From JBDSEG01 sp039920165 (GTDB taxonomy: Bacteria; Pseudomonadota; Gammaproteobacteria; Burkholderiales; Burkholderiaceae_C): a stretch of DNA of 15,692 bases. Positions 12,785-15,692 of the stretch are shown in pieces. Under the pieces are notes generated by a model that worked only from the letters and a program-made list of their open reading frames with translations, did no database searches and was not told where the DNA came from. The position numbers and the translations under genes are program-made. The number at the start of each line of letters is the position of its first letter. Position 1 is the stretch's first letter. The stretch covers positions 1 through 15,692 of the forward strand of contig JBDSEG010000224.1 in assembly GCA_039920165.1 (NCBI GenBank), in the 5' to 3' direction.

Positions 12785-14551
12785 CTACAGCGCGGCCGCG
12801 CAGTTCGAGCAGAAACGCGCGCCCGGCCCGGCTTCGGTGCCACAGGCCGTGCAGAAACGCTTCCCGGCGGTACCGAGCGCCGCGGCGGTCTGCAGCTCGC
12901 GGTGGATCAGCGCGGCCGGCGGCGCGTCGGCCGCGCCGACCAGTGCGCGCTCGCCCTGGTTGAGCGCGGCGATGCGCTGCTGGTCTTCGCTGCTCGTCGG
13001 CGCGACGAAGACGCTCATGCCGCGCGCGAACTGCAGCAGGTGTTCGGCCAGCGCTTTTGCCTGCGGCTCGGTCGAGAACATCGCCGTCACCTGGCGGTTG
13101 TCGTCCTTGCCGAAGACGACCGACTCGATGCGCGCGCGCCAGACCCGCAGCGTCATCGCCTCGGTGCGCACCACGTCGTTCTCGCTCGTCATGCGGCTCG
13201 AGAAATTGTTGCCGGTACCGATGCGCGAGCGCTGGTAGTTGCCGACCATCTCGACCCAGGTCAGCACCGATTCGAAATCGAAGCGACCCCACAGCCGGGA
13301 CGATTCGCGAAAGCAGAAGGCGCCGACGAAGCCGAGGATGGCGGCGCTGCCGAGCAGCGAAAGCCGGTTGTCCAGCAGCGGCGACGCCGCGTCGAAGCGG
13401 CGCACGAACAGCAGCGCGCAGACGAGCGCGGCCAGCACGAGTGCCGTGCCGTATGCATCGAGCAGCAGCAGCATGCGATGGCGCGGCGCGGGCAGCGCCG
13501 AGGCGAGCGTGGGCGCGGCACTGCCGGGCAGCGGCAGTGGCTGCGTCTCTTCGAGCAGTTCGCCGGCGAAGCTGCCGGTCGCGGTCTCCGCGGTAACGAC
13601 TGGCTCGATGCGCGCATAGCGGCGGTTCGGGATGCGCTCCGTCCACTGGGTCTGCAGATGGCGGTCGAGTTCGTCCATCAGGCTGGCCGGCGGCGAGTTC
13701 ATCGATAGCCGCTGCTGCTCGACGCTGGCGCGCGTCTGCGGCGCCGCATCGACCTGCGCCAGCACCGCGAAGGTGGCCAAGGCGCAGGCCGCGAGCGCGG
13801 TGAGCAGCATGACCCAGGTCTGGTTCGTGACCGAGAACGCCGCCATATCGGGCAGCTTGCCGGCCAGCAGACCGAGCAACACCGGGGCGAGGATGGCCGC
13901 CGCGATCAAGCCTGCCAGCGAGACGCTGGAGAGCCGTGCGCGGCCCTGGCCGAGCACCGGCTTGACCAGAAAGTAAGCGCCGAAGGCGAAGTACAGCAGG
14001 CCGATCCACGGCCGCGTCGCTTCGTTGCCGAAGACCAGCGAGGAAAAGACAAAGCTCGCGAGCGTGGCGGCCAGCGCGGCGAGGTTGAACATATTGCGTT
14101 GGGCCAGGAACTGCACCTCCTGCGGCGCCGTGATGAGCTGCGGTGCCCAGTGGTAAAGCACGCCTTCGACCGCGCCCTGCGGCTCGGGGTAGGTGATGCC
14201 GCCCTGGCGCAGCATGTCCTTCACCGCATCGGCAAGCGGTGAGCCGCCGACCGCGCCGACCGGGATATCGGGGGCGAGCGAATGCGGCCGGCCACGGCCG
14301 AAGAAGAATCGAAGCCGGCGTGCCGCGGTCGCCGCGCAGGCCAGGCCGGCGAGCAGGAGGACCAGCCCGACCGCGAGCGGCGCAGCGGTGCGACCCGCCG
14401 ATGCGAACTCCATCGCATCGCGTGCGCCGAGCAGGCTGCTCAGGCCGCCGCCGATCAACAGCGCGGCGCATCCCCACAGAAAGCGGTTTTGCAGCCGGTA
14501 CGGATTGGGCAGCTCGAGGCGCCGGGACTCCGAGCTGTAGTCATAGGACAT
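12785..14551 (-). CDS. Eight-helix membrane protein with C-terminal zinc ribbon, function unknown
   Basis: A 588-aa protein I do not recognise. Hydrophobic helices lie at about 24-43, 57-77, 154-174, 181-200, 208-230, 245-267, 360-382 and 395-413. A soluble segment of about 75 residues (80-150) separates helices 2 and 3, and another of about 95 (267-358, with EQQRLSMNSPPASLMDEL) separates helices 6 and 7. The C-terminal 175 residues are soluble; from the inside-positive pattern (RRFF, VRRF) they are probably cytosolic. They end in a four-cysteine zinc ribbon, C567-x2-C570 and C581-x2-C584 in FCTACG...FCSNC, a common bacterial C-terminal adaptor. ATG 14551 lies 5 bases after the pcaF stop codon, suggesting coupling; the frame is open far upstream inside pcaF but only as a shadow. 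The TIR gene follows 21 bases later. The two may act together; no named family fits. Confidence 0.75.
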   Translation of the reverse strand: MSYDYSSESRRLELPNPYRLQNRFLWGCAALLIGGGLSSLLGARDAMEFASAGRTAAPLAVGLVLLLAGLACAATAARRLRFFFGRGRPHSLAPDIPVGAVGGSPLADAVKDMLRQGGITYPEPQGAVEGVLYHWAPQLITAPQEVQFLAQRNMFNLAALAATLASFVFSSLVFGNEATRPWIGLLYFAFGAYFLVKPVLGQGRARLSSVSLAGLIAAAILAPVLLGLLAGKLPDMAAFSVTNQTWVMLLTALAACALATFAVLAQVDAAPQTRASVEQQRLSMNSPPASLMDELDRHLQTQWTERIPNRRYARIEPVVTAETATGSFAGELLEETQPLPLPGSAAPTLASALPAPRHRMLLLLDAYGTALVLAALVCALLFVRRFDAASPLLDNRLSLLGSAAILGFVGAFCFRESSRLWGRFDFESVLTWVEMVGNYQRSRIGTGNNFSSRMTSENDVVRTEAMTLRVWRARIESVVFGKDDNRQVTAMFSTEPQAKALAEHLLQFARGMSVFVAPTSSEDQQRIAALNQGERALVGAADAPPAALIHRELQTAAALGTAGKRFCTACGTEAGPGARFCSNCAAAL

Positions 14552-14556
14552 GCGCG

Positions 14557-15692
<1,136 letters not shown>

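Noticed and set aside
12659..13708. Plus-strand frame of 349 codons antisense to the TIR and zinc-ribbon genes
   Set aside because: No motif, composition of a shadow, and it crosses two genes with recognisable domains.
12672..14477. Minus-strand frame of about 600 codons overlapping the zinc-ribbon membrane gene
   Set aside because: Out of frame with the gene that has membrane helices and the zinc ribbon; composition is Arg/Ala/Gly-rich as expected for a shadow.

Overview
The window reads as chromosomal DNA from a high-GC betaproteobacterium, most likely of the order Burkholderiales. This is inferred from strong GC bias at third codon positions, from protocatechuate-type aromatic catabolism genes (pobA, pcaF), and from a phasin plus PhaD-like regulator set typical of polyhydroxyalkanoate (PHA) producers. 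I see no mobile element, CRISPR array, tRNA or rRNA. Genes are tightly packed, and no stretch longer than about 300 bases lacks a gene. The longest gap is 231 bases, at 7798-8028.

Layout, left to right. At 1-197 (minus) is the N-terminus of an alpha/beta hydrolase cut by the window edge. It diverges from a UbiH-like FAD hydroxylase (310-1590, plus), which is followed 4 bases later by an amidase-signature enzyme (1595-3007). The next block concerns PHA granules: a phasin-like protein with a basic tail (3139-3681) ended by a strong terminator, a PF05597-type phasin with an Ala/Lys/Pro-rich N-terminus (3788-4255), and 3 bases on a PhaD-like TetR regulator (4259-4951). Converging on it are three minus-strand genes: a YflT-type stress protein (5029-5547), an ABM-fold monooxygenase (5681-5983) and a periplasmic branched-chain-type solute-binding protein (6002-7171). 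A second plus-strand stress group follows: UspA (7303-7797), a GlsB/YeaQ membrane protein (8029-8298, with a terminator) and a neutral zinc metallopeptidase (8383-9309).

The right-hand 6.4 kb is one closely spaced minus-strand block. In transcription order it holds pcaF (3-oxoadipyl-CoA thiolase, 5' end off the window), a 588-aa eight-helix membrane protein with a C-terminal zinc ribbon, a TIR-domain/Yip1-like membrane fusion protein, an atypical SDR/epimerase, and pobA (4-hydroxybenzoate 3-monooxygenase). PobA makes protocatechuate, and PcaF carries out the last step of the beta-ketoadipate pathway that consumes it.

The feature most worth following up is the pair of membrane proteins inside this catabolic block. 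One has a TIR domain that keeps the candidate NAD-cleaving glutamate, and the other ends in a zinc ribbon. They are 21 bases apart, in the same reading frame, with no visible ribosome binding site for the second. Other points of interest are a hairpin that could mask the ribosome binding site of the YflT-type stress gene, a CTAG-rich inverted repeat in front of the phasin gene, and an unusual convergent overlap of the metallopeptidase with pobA.
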